Source: JAGZEG01 sp963930185 | GTDB lineage: Bacteria > Actinomycetota > Coriobacteriia > Coriobacteriales > UMGS124 | DNA: 64,000 bases | Direction: 5' to 3' | Assembly (NCBI GenBank): GCA_963930185.1 | Contig: CAWVLT010000002.1 | Coordinates: 82,482 to 146,481 of the forward strand | Shown here: piece by piece, positions 23,206 through 32,062 of the stretch | Layout: each line of letters starts with the position of its first letter | Position numbering within the stretch: the stretch's first letter is position 1 | Program-made: the position numbers and the translations under genes | The notes under the pieces: model-generated | What the model was told of the DNA's origin: nothing | Seen by the model: the letters and a program-made list of their open reading frames with translations, nothing else | The model's database searches: none

Positions 23206-25770
23206 CTAGTCCAACTCCTCGCGCACGTAGCGACCGGTGACGCTGTCGGGGCAGGCGGCAATCTGCTCGGGCGTACCGCAGGCCACGACGCGCCCGCCGG
23301 CCTCTCCCCCGCCAGGACCCATGTCGATCACGTAGTCGGCGTTGGCGATCATGTCCAGGTCGTGCTCGATCACCACCACCGTGGCGCCGTTGTCAACCAG
23401 GCGCTGCAGCACGCCGAGCAGCACCTCGACGTCGAGCGGGTGCAGGCCGATGGTCGGCTCGTCGAACACGAACAGGGCGTCTGCCTGGTCGCGCGTGAGC
23501 TCGCTTGCCAGCTTGAGGCGCTGGGCCTCCCCGCCCGACAGGGCCGGCGTGGCCTCCCCCAGCGTGAGGTAGCCAAGGCCCAGGTCGTGCAGGGTGGCGA
23601 GCTTGGCCTTGGCCGAGCGCAGGCTCGTCGAGCCGAGCACCTCACGCGCCTGGTCAACCGTGTACGACAAAAGCTCCGGCAGGCTGATGTCCCCCGCAAG
23701 CCTCACGTCGTAGGCCTGCCGTGCGTACCGCGCGCCGTTGCAGTCCGGGCAGGGTATGTCCACGTCGGGCAGGAACTGCACGTCCAGAGAGATCTGTCCC
23801 GTGCCGTCGCAGGTCGGGCAGCGCAGCGACCCCGTGTTGTACGAGAACGCCCCCGCCTTCAGGCCGCGCTCCCTGGCCTGTGGCAGCGCGGCGTAGGCGC
23901 GGCGCAGGTCATCGAGCACCCCCGAGTAGGTGGCGACCGTCGAACGCACGTTCACGCCGATGGGGTCGGCATCGATGAGGTTGGCGCGGCGCAGGCCTGG
24001 TGCCTCCACCCTCAGTACGTGCGCAGGCAGCGGACGCGCGGCGATGTTCGCCTGCAGCGCGGATATGAGGCTCTCGAGCACCAGCGTGGTCTTGCCCGAA
24101 CCCGACACGCCCGTCACCGCCGTGAGGCGCCCGCGCGGTATGTCCACCGACAGGGGCCGCACCGTGTGGATCTCGCCCGTCTCCAGGTGGATGGCCCCGT
24201 GCTCGAACATCTCGCCCGCGCCCGCCCGCTCGCGGGTGCGCACCTGCCTCGTCCCGCCCAGAAACGGTGCGATGCGCGAGCCGGGCGCGGCGCAGACCTC
24301 CCCCACGCTCCCCTGCGCGATCACCATGCCGCCTTCGGCGCCCGAGGCAGGGCCCATCTCCACGATATGGTCGGCATGGCGTAGCACGCGCACGTCATGG
24401 TCGACAACGACCACCGAGTTTCCGTCGGCCAGAAGGTCGTCCATGACGCCGAGCAGCCCTTCCACGTTGGAGGGGTGCAGGCCGATCGACGGCTCGTCGA
24501 GCACGTAGAGCACCCCGGTCGTGCGGTTGCGCACGGCGCGCGCGAGCTGCACGCGCTGGCGCTCGCCGGTGGAGAGCGTGGAGCTGGCGCGGTCAAGCGA
24601 GAGGTAGCCCAGGCCCAGCTGCTGCAGGCGGCAGACGGGCTCGGCCAGCTCGTCCACGATGGCCTGGGCCATCGCGCACAGCTCGTCGGGCACCTTGGTC
24701 GGCACCGTGGGTGCCCAGACGGCAAGCTCGTCGAGCGTCATCGCCGTGGCGTCGGCCAGCGTCATGCCGTCGAGCAGCGTTGCGCGCGCCGCGTCGGACA
24801 GGCGCGTGCCGCCGCAGTCGGGGCAGACGCCCTCCTTGAGGAAGCGCGCCACCCGCGCCAGGCCCTTCTCGTCCTTGGCCTTGGACAGGGCGTTCTTCAC
24901 CGTGTTCACCGCGCTGTAGTAGGTGAAGTCCATCTCGGCGAAGGCCTCGCCCTTCTTGGCCTTGTAGAGGATGTGCTTCTTCTCCATGGGGCCGTGGAAG
25001 ACAATCTCGCGCTCCTGGGCCGTGAGCTCGCTGAACGGCACGTCGGTGCGCACGCCCATGGCGCCACAGACCTGCTTCATGAGATCCCACATGAGCGAGC
25101 CCCACGGCAGCACCGCGCCCTCGTCGATGGACAGCGACTCGTCGGGCACGAGCGTGCCCTCGTCGACGGTGCGTACCACGCCCGTGCCTCCGCAGGTGAC
25201 GCACGCCCCGCCGCTGTTGAAGGCGAGGTCCTCGGCACCGGGGCCGAAGAACTGCGCGCCGCAGCGCGGGCAGGTGATGGGCACCATGAGTGCCACCGCC
25301 ATGCTAGGCTCGGCGTGCGCTCCGCAGGCGGGGCAGCGATGGCTCCCCAGCCGTGAGAACATGAGGCGCAGGTAGTTGAGCAGCTCGGTGGAGGTGCCAA
25401 AGGTGGAGTGCACGCCGGGGATGCCCGGACGTTGGCGAAGGGCGAGGGCCGCCGGGACGTGCAGCACCTCGTCGACCGTAGCGCGCCCAGTCTGTGAGAT
25501 GCGACGGCGCGTGTAGGTGGACAGCGCGTCGAGATAGCGCCGCGACCCCTCGGCGTACAACACGCCCAGGGCCAGCGAGCTCTTGCCCGAGCCCGAGACC
25601 CCGGCGATGCCCACGAGCTGGTTCAGCGGGATCGAGACGTCCACGTTCTTGAGGTTGTGCACCCGCGCCCCACGCACCTCTATGGTGGAGGGGGGCTCGT
25701 GGTCGCGAGCAACATCGCGCGAGCAGCGCTCACCTGCGGCATCATCTATCACACTCAAGGCAACCCCCAT
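23206..25770 (-). CDS. UvrA-like ABC ATPase, class II (UvrA2 type)
   Basis: 854 residues, shorter than housekeeping UvrA (about 940). Two ABC ATPase modules: Walker A GVSGSGKSSLALG near residue 60 with signature LSTGERQRVQLARA, and Walker A GVSGSGKTTLV with signature LSGGEAQRLKLASE. Zinc-finger pairs CPACG/CPRCG and CPTCDGTG/CPDCNG are present. The N-terminal insert of about 80 residues used by UvrA to bind UvrB is shortened, as in UvrA2/DrrC-type proteins tied to drug tolerance or DNA-adduct removal. ATG 25770 is the likely start; a TTG four codons later is possible. It converges on the Usp gene with 10 bases between stops. Confidence 0.88.
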   Translation of the reverse strand: MGVALSVIDDAAGERCSRDVARDHEPPSTIEVRGARVHNLKNVDVSIPLNQLVGIAGVSGSGKSSLALGVLYAEGSRRYLDALSTYTRRRISQTGRATVDEVLHVPAALALRQRPGIPGVHSTFGTSTELLNYLRLMFSRLGSHRCPACGAHAEPSMAVALMVPITCPRCGAQFFGPGAEDLAFNSGGACVTCGGTGVVRTVDEGTLVPDESLSIDEGAVLPWGSLMWDLMKQVCGAMGVRTDVPFSELTAQEREIVFHGPMEKKHILYKAKKGEAFAEMDFTYYSAVNTVKNALSKAKDEKGLARVARFLKEGVCPDCGGTRLSDAARATLLDGMTLADATAMTLDELAVWAPTVPTKVPDELCAMAQAIVDELAEPVCRLQQLGLGYLSLDRASSTLSTGERQRVQLARAVRNRTTGVLYVLDEPSIGLHPSNVEGLLGVMDDLLADGNSVVVVDHDVRVLRHADHIVEMGPASGAEGGMVIAQGSVGEVCAAPGSRIAPFLGGTRQVRTRERAGAGEMFEHGAIHLETGEIHTVRPLSVDIPRGRLTAVTGVSGSGKTTLVLESLISALQANIAARPLPAHVLRVEAPGLRRANLIDADPIGVNVRSTVATYSGVLDDLRRAYAALPQARERGLKAGAFSYNTGSLRCPTCDGTGQISLDVQFLPDVDIPCPDCNGARYARQAYDVRLAGDISLPELLSYTVDQAREVLGSTSLRSAKAKLATLHDLGLGYLTLGEATPALSGGEAQRLKLASELTRDQADALFVFDEPTIGLHPLDVEVLLGVLQRLVDNGATVVVIEHDLDMIANADYVIDMGPGGGEAGGRVVACGTPEQIAACPDSVTGRYVREELD

Positions 25771-25828
25771 TCCACGCCTATTCGCCAGGCACTATTGTTC
25801 GCCAAACGTCCTTCGTCCAGCGCCCCGG

Positions 25829-26305
25829 CTATTCGCCCAGCATCTTGAGAAACCGATAGTGCGACGCATACATGCCCTCGCGCTCGTAGAAGCGATGCGC
25901 CCCTGCGCGTGTGAGGCTGCACGCCACCTCGATGCTCTGGCAGCCCGCCGCGCAAGCGATGTCGCACGCACGCTCGAGCAGCCGGTGTCCGATGCCCCCG
26001 CTCCTGTGCGTCGGCGACACCACGAGCTCCACGATCTCGGCCATGCTCCCCGCATGGTGCAGCTGCTCCTCAATGCGCAGGTTCAGCAGGCCGATCACCT
26101 CACCCCCAGGCTCCTCGCACACAAGGCAGTGCCAGCGGGGATCGGAAAGCTGGTTGCGATAGATCTCGACAAACCGTGCGAAGGGCAGCCGTGTGTCCTC
26201 CAAGGTGCAGATCAGATCGTACACAGCGTCAAGATCGCCCTCGGTCGACTGCCTGCAGAGGACATGTGTCTCCATCTCTGGCCTCATCGCCACACCGGCT
26301 TTCAT
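25829..26305 (-). CDS. GNAT-family N-acetyltransferase
   Basis: 158 residues from ATG 26305 (GGAAG upstream); in-frame ATGs at 26287 and 26275 are alternatives, and the frame is open to 26392. The acetyl-CoA-binding motif A is VELVVSPTHRSGGIGHRLLERACD, with the R-x-x-G-x-G-type loop RSGGIG. The C-terminal SLTRAGAHRFYEREGMYASHYRFLKML is the usual GNAT motif B. Substrate unknown. It follows the uvrA-like gene upstream in the same orientation. Confidence 0.85.
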   Translation of the reverse strand: MKAGVAMRPEMETHVLCRQSTEGDLDAVYDLICTLEDTRLPFARFVEIYRNQLSDPRWHCLVCEEPGGEVIGLLNLRIEEQLHHAGSMAEIVELVVSPTHRSGGIGHRLLERACDIACAAGCQSIEVACSLTRAGAHRFYEREGMYASHYRFLKMLGE

Positions 26306-26385
26306 ATCCAACTTCCGTGTCCGCGCTGCAAGCCCCTGCCAGCGCCATCGGGAACGAACCTTCTGCACGATTAGGCAGCCATGCT

Positions 26386-26578
26386 GGCACAAAACCCCGA
26401 GTTAGAACGAAAGGAACCCCATAAGCGCGGGACGAGACGACCACCGATCATCCCGTCCCGCTTTTGCAAGGGTCACTACCTGCAGTTATCCTGACACTCA
26501 CGGATCAAGCGTGCATGAGATTGACCAACAGCAAGATCTCGTCCGTGCAAATTCGTGCTAACTGGCACTTTTTTGCCA
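26386..26578. repeat. Inverted-repeat-bounded locus enclosing a hairpin (193 bp)
   Basis: Left arm 26386-26411 (GGCACAAAACCCCGAGTTAG...) and right arm 26552-26578 are imperfect inverted repeats: GGCA.AAAA, a mismatched 5-base block, AGTTAG.ACGAA. The left arm also resembles the left arm of 58843-59058 (both contain CAAAACCCCGAG). In both loci a strong GC hairpin sits just inside the left arm: here GCGGGACGAGA with TCCCGTCCCGC (26427-26461), followed by TTTT on the plus strand. Confidence 0.6.
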
Positions 26579-26591
26579 GAAACAGGGCAAT

Positions 26592-26619
26592 CGCGCGCAA
26601 TGAACCCACATTGCGCGCG
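26592..26619 (-). terminator. Hairpin downstream of the secreted-protein gene
   Basis: A perfect 10-bp stem (CGCGCGCAAT with ATTGCGCGCG, 8-base loop) about 80 bases after the stop of the minus-strand gene at 26696. The following bases are only mildly T-rich, so its strength as a terminator is uncertain. Confidence 0.55.
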
Positions 26620-26695
26620 AAAGGCGTCGCATCGAAATCTGGTCTTTCGCGCAACCGTCCCGCTGCCGCCCGGCATGCTACGACCGTCCGGCGTG

Positions 26696-27886
26696 TTACA
26701 CCGCGAGCCCCACGACGAAGCCGAGCTCATCCTCCGCCGAGCCCTCGTCGGCAGCGGCGCCACCACCAGCACCCAGATTGCTTGACCCCTCAGAGCCAGA
26801 CGGCGCGCCCTGCGACGAGGCGTCCTGCGCGGACATGGCGCCGCTCGCGACCAGAACCTCCTCGGCGTAGCCCTCGCCCAGCGGCTCCACGAACTCCACC
26901 AGGCCGATGCCCTCCTCGGAGAAGTGCACCATCAAGGCCGAGTACCACGAGCCGACACCCATGGGGTCGGCGATTGCCTCCACACCGAGCGTAGGCAGGC
27001 CAAAGACCTGGTAGGCGCCCGCCCAGAAGCTCTGGAGCAGCGTCGAGATCTCGGGCTGGGAGCTCGTCGACTCGGCGAGCGAGTACGCAAGCTCGTCAAG
27101 CATGTCAACCGTAACCTCGTCGGCACCCACGAGCGGCAGGTCGATCGCGACCATGACGGCGACGTCGCGCCACGCACAGGCAAAGTCGATGCCAAAGACG
27201 CTGCCCTGCGCAAGCGTGCTGCCGGCGGGGACCACGTAGGGAGCACCGGCGACGTCGATGGTCTGCTCCTGCTCGAGCACGGGGAACGAGTGCGCGAAGT
27301 CCTCGGTCACCACGCCCGACGCCGGCAGGAACGACGCCATGGCGACGACGCCCTCGAACGAGCCGTCGCTCACCAGGAAGAGCTTGGCGGTGAGCCCGTA
27401 GGTCACGCCGTTGAGCACGATGTCGTCGGTATAAAGCGTGAGCGTGGGCCAGCCCTGCTCGAGGGCGGCGCTCGCCTCTATGGGCAGGCCCGTCATGCCC
27501 GGCAGGTACTCGAGCTCGGCAAACTCCTCGTTGATGTCGGCCGCCGCATCCTGCGCCTCCTCCAGGTTGGCACCCTCGACGCTGCCGGGGATCGCCGCGG
27601 CGGCGAAGAAGCCGTCCTCGTGCGTGTACGCCTCGAGAGCCGTCATTCCGATCTCGGGCGCGATGGCCTGCGGGATGGGCAGGGCCTGCCAGTCGGCGGG
27701 GATCGTGTAGTTCACGCCCTCAACGCTGTGTGTCACGCCTTGGCCCGCGCCGGACGCCTGCGACTCCTCAGCGAGGGCCGGACGCACAGCACCGAGCAGC
27801 AAGCAAGCGCAGGCCAGTGCGATCGCGACGAAGAAGGCCCTCGCACCGAAGCGCCCCAGCAGGTGACTCGCGTCTCTATTCATCAT
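26696..27886 (-). CDS. Secreted protein of unknown function
   Basis: 396 residues from ATG 27886, with AAGGAGG 6 bases upstream. A Sec-type signal peptide (about 1-40: positively charged start, FFVAIALACACLLLGAV, ending PALA before EES) is followed by a region with VNYTIPADWQ and repeated patterns such as AAPYVVPAGSTLAQGSV. The two halves look like weak duplicates of one beta-rich domain of about 150 residues. The Ser/Gly/Ala/Glu-rich C-terminal tail (about 355-396) is probably disordered. No lipobox or sortase motif. Not recognised; Coriobacteriia encode many such exported proteins. Confidence 0.75.
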   Translation of the reverse strand: MMNRDASHLLGRFGARAFFVAIALACACLLLGAVRPALAEESQASGAGQGVTHSVEGVNYTIPADWQALPIPQAIAPEIGMTALEAYTHEDGFFAAAAIPGSVEGANLEEAQDAAADINEEFAELEYLPGMTGLPIEASAALEQGWPTLTLYTDDIVLNGVTYGLTAKLFLVSDGSFEGVVAMASFLPASGVVTEDFAHSFPVLEQEQTIDVAGAPYVVPAGSTLAQGSVFGIDFACAWRDVAVMVAIDLPLVGADEVTVDMLDELAYSLAESTSSQPEISTLLQSFWAGAYQVFGLPTLGVEAIADPMGVGSWYSALMVHFSEEGIGLVEFVEPLGEGYAEEVLVASGAMSAQDASSQGAPSGSEGSSNLGAGGGAAADEGSAEDELGFVVGLAV

Positions 27887-27996
27887 GCGTTCCTCCTTGT
27901 CGCGGACCGCGCCAGCGGTCGTCCCCCATGCCCACAACGGCATGCACGCGCCAAGTATAACCCCTTTGGCACCCAGCCAGGCCCGCGCCCGCCAAC

Positions 27997-29175
27997 CTAC
28001 TGCCGGGCGGACACGTAGCTCGCGTCCACCGTGATCTTGCAGTCGTAGTCGGGATAGCGTGCCTCCACCAGCTCGCTGATGCGCCGGCGCAGCTCCGCGT
28101 CGCTCATGTCCAGCCCGTGCGGGCGCACCACGTCAAAGATCACGTTGGTGTGCGTGGGACCGGGCACCGTGCGCAGGTCGTGGATGGTGAGTCGCTCGTC
28201 GATGCCCCTCACCTGCTCGGAAATCCACGCCCGCAGGGTGCCCACCGCCTCGTCGGAGGTGACGATGGGGTCGTAGTGGATGGTCATGACCAGGCCGTCC
28301 TGCCGCAGGAAGTCCTGCTCGATGTTGTCGATCACGTCGTGGCTCTCGAGCACGTTGGCCTCGGCGGGCATCTCCACGTGCACGCTGGCGAACTGCCGGC
28401 CCGGGCCGTAATCGTGCACCATGAGGTCGTGGGTGCCCAGCACACCGGGGTAGCTCAGGATCCTCTCGCGAATGTGCTCCACAAACTCCGGGTCGGGAGC
28501 GCGACCAAGCAGCGGGTCGACGGTGTCGCGCACCAGGCCCACGCCGCTCCAGATGATGAACGCGCCCACGGCCAGGCCCATCCAGCCGTCAAGCTCGAAG
28601 CCCGTGAAGTGCGAGGCCAGCGTGGCCAGCAGCACCGCCGAGGTGGCGACGACGTCGTTGCGCGAGTCGACGGCCGTGGCCTCCAGGGTCGTCGACGAGA
28701 TGCGCCTGCCCAGCGTGCGGTTGAACACGGCCATCCACAGCTTGACGGCGATCGACGCCGCGAGCACCCCCACGATGACCCAGCTGAACTCCACCGGCTC
28801 GGGGTTCAGCACCTTGTCGACCGAGCTCTTGATGAGCTCGACGCCGATGAGCAGGATGAGGATTGCCACCGCCAGGCCCGAGAGGTACTCGTAACGACCG
28901 TGGCCGTAGGGGTGCTCCTGGTCGGCCGGGCGGCTCGCCAGCTTGAAGCCCAGCAGGCTGATGACGTTGCTCGAGGCGTCGGAGAGGTTGTTCACCGCGT
29001 CCGCCACGATGGAGACCGATCCCGAGACCAGGCCCGCCGCACCCTTGCCCAGGCACAGCAGCACGTTGCAGACGATGCACACCACTCCGGCAAACTTGCC
29101 GTACGACGCGCGCACCGAGGGGTCGTCCACGTTCTCGTAACCCTTCACGAACCTTCGAACAAGCCACTCGGTCAT
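27997..29175 (-). CDS. Cation diffusion facilitator metal transporter
   Basis: 392 residues. Six membrane segments with the CDF site in the second (SIVADAVNNLSDASSN) and the HPYGHGRYEYL loop between segments 2 and 3. The DxxxN/DxxxD-type binding residues, rather than HxxxD, lean towards Mn/Fe rather than Zn, but this is inference. The C-terminal cytoplasmic ferredoxin-like domain (about 210-300, with HDLMVHDYGPGRQFASVHVEMPA) is followed by about 90 further residues with a second such domain (IHDLRTVPGPTHTNVIFDVV), an extension seen in some CDF members. GGGAGGGG upstream of ATG 29175. Confidence 0.9.
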   Translation of the reverse strand: MTEWLVRRFVKGYENVDDPSVRASYGKFAGVVCIVCNVLLCLGKGAAGLVSGSVSIVADAVNNLSDASSNVISLLGFKLASRPADQEHPYGHGRYEYLSGLAVAILILLIGVELIKSSVDKVLNPEPVEFSWVIVGVLAASIAVKLWMAVFNRTLGRRISSTTLEATAVDSRNDVVATSAVLLATLASHFTGFELDGWMGLAVGAFIIWSGVGLVRDTVDPLLGRAPDPEFVEHIRERILSYPGVLGTHDLMVHDYGPGRQFASVHVEMPAEANVLESHDVIDNIEQDFLRQDGLVMTIHYDPIVTSDEAVGTLRAWISEQVRGIDERLTIHDLRTVPGPTHTNVIFDVVRPHGLDMSDAELRRRISELVEARYPDYDCKITVDASYVSARQ

Positions 29176-29402
29176 GCGCGGCGTCCCCTCCCAAAAGACG
29201 TGTCGTGCGGCGCGCCCGGGACCTCGCGCGCGTCGCTTGAAGCCCTAATAATATCCGCTCATGCGACGCGTTGCGAGAAGTCAGGGCACAATCGAGTACG
29301 ATCTTCGCATGAGCGCGACGCGGCGCGCGACGCCCACGCGTGGGTGGTGGCCGCAACGCCACCGCACCAGACACCCGCCAGACCAGGGAAGAGGTCCAGC
29401 CC

Positions 29403-30611
29403 ATGAAAGTACTCGTCGTCAACGCAGGCAGCAGCTCGCTCAAGTCGCAGCTCGTCGAGACCGACGGCAAGCTCTGCCTCATGAAGGCGCTCGGCGAGCG
29501 CCTGGGCACGCCCGACGCACGCCTCAAGCTGACGTTTGGCGAGGCAAAGCGCGAGGTAGACGTCGACGGCCTGACGGTGGACGAGGTCCTCGGCCAGGTG
29601 CTCGATGCACTTGCCGCCGATCCCGCCTCGCCCGTCTCGTCGCTCGGCGAGATCGAGGCCGTCGGCAACCGCATCGTCTCGGGCGGCGAGTACTTCTCGA
29701 AGACCGTGCTCGTGGACGATGAAGCGCTCGCCAAGATCGACGAGTGCTCGGCGCTCGCCCCCCTGCATAACCCCAGCGCCGTGGCGTGCATCCGCCTGTG
29801 CCGCGACCGGCTGCCGGGCGTGCCGCAGGCCGCGGTGTTCGACACGGCGTTTCACCAGACCATGCCGCCCAAGGCGTTCATGTACCCGCTGCCGATGCGC
29901 TACTACACCGAGTACGGCATCAGGCGCTACGGCGCGCACGGCACGAGCCATCGCTACGCGGCGCAGCAGGCCGCCAACCTTCTGGGCAGGCCCCTCAAGG
30001 ACCTGGGCATCATCACGTGCCACCTGGGCAACGGGGGCAGCATCGCGGCCGTGGACCACGGCGTGTCGGTCGACACCACGATGGGCTTCACCCCCCTGGA
30101 GGGCATCATGATGGGCACGCGCTCCGGCTCGATCGACCCCGCGATCGTCACGTACATCATGCGCCGCGAGCACATCACCTTCGACGAGATGGACGACATC
30201 CTCAACCGTGAGTCCGGCCTGCTCGGCGTCTCGGGGCGCTCGAGCGACATGCGCGAGATCCTGCAGGCGGCGGCCGCGGGCGACCGCAGCTCCGAACTCG
30301 CCGTCGACATGTACGTCTACGCCGTGCAGAAGGCCATCGGCGCCTACTATGCCGTCATGACCCGCACCGACTCCGTGGTCATGACGGCCGGCATCGGCGA
30401 GAACAGCGCCGAGCTGCGCAAGCGCGTGTTCGACCGGCTGGCGCACATGGGGATGATCCTCGACCCCGAGCGCAACCAGGTGGTGGGTGCCGTGGGGACT
30501 GACCGCATCGTCTCGATCGACGACTCGCCCATCAAGATCTGCGTGGTCACGACCGACGAGGAGCTGCGCATCGCCCGTGAGACCTCGGCGGCGGTGCTCG
30601 GCGAGCTGTGA
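29403..30611 (+). CDS. ackA: Acetate kinase
   Basis: 402 residues from ATG 29403 (AGAGG upstream). Family hallmarks are all present: VLVVNAGSSSLK at the N-terminus, VFDTAFHQTMPPKAFMYPLP, GAHGTSHRYAA, CHLGNGGSIAAV, and GIGENSAELRKRVF near the C-terminus. It makes ATP and acetate from acetyl phosphate, the last step of substrate-level energy conservation. Phosphotransacetylase (pta), often adjacent, is not in this window. The gene is monocistronic and is followed directly by repeat element copy 3. Confidence 0.95.
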   Translation: MKVLVVNAGSSSLKSQLVETDGKLCLMKALGERLGTPDARLKLTFGEAKREVDVDGLTVDEVLGQVLDALAADPASPVSSLGEIEAVGNRIVSGGEYFSKTVLVDDEALAKIDECSALAPLHNPSAVACIRLCRDRLPGVPQAAVFDTAFHQTMPPKAFMYPLPMRYYTEYGIRRYGAHGTSHRYAAQQAANLLGRPLKDLGIITCHLGNGGSIAAVDHGVSVDTTMGFTPLEGIMMGTRSGSIDPAIVTYIMRREHITFDEMDDILNRESGLLGVSGRSSDMREILQAAAAGDRSSELAVDMYVYAVQKAIGAYYAVMTRTDSVVMTAGIGENSAELRKRVFDRLAHMGMILDPERNQVVGAVGTDRIVSIDDSPIKICVVTTDEELRIARETSAAVLGEL

Positions 30612-30620
30612 GCGGCACTC

Positions 30621-30850
30621 GCGCGCGAAAAATCGCCTCCGCGGGACAAAAATGACGGTTGTGAGAAGGTTGCGACGCAGGCGATGCACCCCCGGGCTGG
30701 ACAAAGAGACAACACCTTGGCAGAGACCTCTCAAAAGCCCAGGTAAATGACTGTGCCAAAACAACGGTCCCCTGACAGTCGAGCGCATGCCAGAGTCCAA
30801 GTTCCTCCCAACCGTAATATTTGTCCATCCCAGAAGAATTTTGGCGCGCG
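30621..30850. repeat. Long inverted-repeat element, copy 3 (230 bp)
   Basis: Arms 30621-30670 and 30801-30850 carry the same core as copies 1 and 2 (GGACAAA...ACGGTTG, outer GCGCGC.AAAAT). The interior holds AAGAGACAACAC at 30704-30715, then a small hairpin (ACCTTGGC...GCCCAGGT), then AGGTAAAT. The AAGAGACAACAC word and an AAAA.CC.AGGTA motif recur in the same order inside the otherwise unrelated locus 50425-50610. No ORF in the interior. It begins 10 bases after ackA and lies 110 bases before the next gene. Confidence 0.85.
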
Positions 30851-30960
30851 ACCCCAAAAAGACGTCGAGGCGTTATGATGTCACCGGGCGAAAAACCATC
30901 GTCCCAGCTGGTTGAGACAAGGCACCGCCAACGGCACAAGGCAGGGTGAGGACCAACATC

Positions 30961-32007
30961 ATGAGCGACGCATACGTAGTTCTCAAGCATCGAGCCATCT
31001 TTGACCTGTACTCCCTGCGGGAGGAGGGCAACCCGTTCATGACGGCGGCCGAGCTGGTGATCGACTGGCTCGTGCAGAAGGAGCTCCAGTACGACGGCAG
31101 CCCCATCGTCGAGGACCTGGACCGCCGCGACCCCTTTCCCCTTGCCTTTGACTACCACATGCCCGAGAACTACCAGGGCGGCGACTACAACGAGGACCAG
31201 TGGCCCGCCGTGGCCTGTGCCTCGCAGTACGACGAGGACGGGGCGCTCATCCGCTGGATCATGGAGTACGACGAGCCCGACGCCAAGCACGACGACCGCC
31301 GCTGGCACTCCACCGTCTGCCTCGAGCGCATGGGAGGCCGCAGCGGCGGCGCGGACGGGGACGGGGCGGAAGGCTCGGCCGAGCCCGAGGCGTGCCACGT
31401 CATGATGCAGACGACCTGCCGCCCGCTCGCCAACGCTACCGAGCCGCTGCCCGACACCATCGCGGCGCCAGCGCTTCTTCGCTCGTTCATCAACCTCCCC
31501 TGGTACGTCGCAAAGGGCGGCGCCACCCAGCTGCAGACGGTTCCCAACAAGCTGTCCCCGCAGACGTTCGTCCACTTCTCCGAGGCGCTGACCGACCCCG
31601 GTCGCAAGATCCCGCTCGTCCTGTTCAGCACCGGCTACGACGGCAAGATCCCCGAGCAGGCCAAGCAGCTTGCCCGCCGCGCATTGGGCAACGCGAACGT
31701 CTACGTGCTCGACTGGTCAAACGAGGAGCTGCGCGAGCAGGTGCAGGCGCTGTTCGAGCGCGGCACGAGCGCCGGCGAGTACGCGTGTCCGCGCAGCTCG
31801 TGCCGCATGTACATGCCCGGCGTCGACCTGAGCGACCCGCACCACTCCATGTCGCACGAGAGCTGGAACCGCGAGGCGCTCGAGAAGCTGCACCCCTCGC
31901 AGTTCGCAGAGAGGCTCGCGCGGCGCTTCCTCCCCTCCGAGGTCGTTCCCAGCATCGCGAGCTGCGGCCTTGCCGGCGAGAACCCCGAGGGCGAGGGGGA
32001 CGAGTAA
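30961..32007 (+). CDS. Uncharacterised cytoplasmic protein
   Basis: 348 residues from ATG 30961 with GGTGAGG upstream (a GTG at 30946 is less likely). No signal peptide or membrane segment. The N-terminal 170 residues are acidic with many aromatic and Asp residues; a Gly/Ala/Asp linker sits near 125-140. The central part (KIPLVLFSTGYDGKIPEQAKQLARRALGNANVYVLDW) has the look of an alpha/beta nucleotide-binding-like strand-helix-strand unit, followed by CPRSSCRMYMPGVDLSDPHHSMSHESW, an RxYxPG...DPxxH...W pattern that I recall from longer uncharacterised, possibly defence-related proteins. The gene may be a shortened member of such a family. Function not known. Confidence 0.65.
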   Translation: MSDAYVVLKHRAIFDLYSLREEGNPFMTAAELVIDWLVQKELQYDGSPIVEDLDRRDPFPLAFDYHMPENYQGGDYNEDQWPAVACASQYDEDGALIRWIMEYDEPDAKHDDRRWHSTVCLERMGGRSGGADGDGAEGSAEPEACHVMMQTTCRPLANATEPLPDTIAAPALLRSFINLPWYVAKGGATQLQTVPNKLSPQTFVHFSEALTDPGRKIPLVLFSTGYDGKIPEQAKQLARRALGNANVYVLDWSNEELREQVQALFERGTSAGEYACPRSSCRMYMPGVDLSDPHHSMSHESWNREALEKLHPSQFAERLARRFLPSEVVPSIASCGLAGENPEGEGDE

Positions 32008-32062
32008 GGCAGCGCGGGCGACGAGGCGCTGCACGCACCAGGCCGCCGTCCACCCGTCCGCG

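Larger units (their letters stand above)
26306..26695. other. Intergenic region with two hairpins
   Basis: About 390 bases between two minus-strand genes, no supported ORF. It holds the inverted-repeat locus 26386-26578 and a second hairpin at 26592-26619. Confidence 0.5.

Noticed and set aside
29259..30857. 532-codon open frame antisense to ackA
   Set aside because: Shadow of ackA that also spans a repeat element; no motifs.
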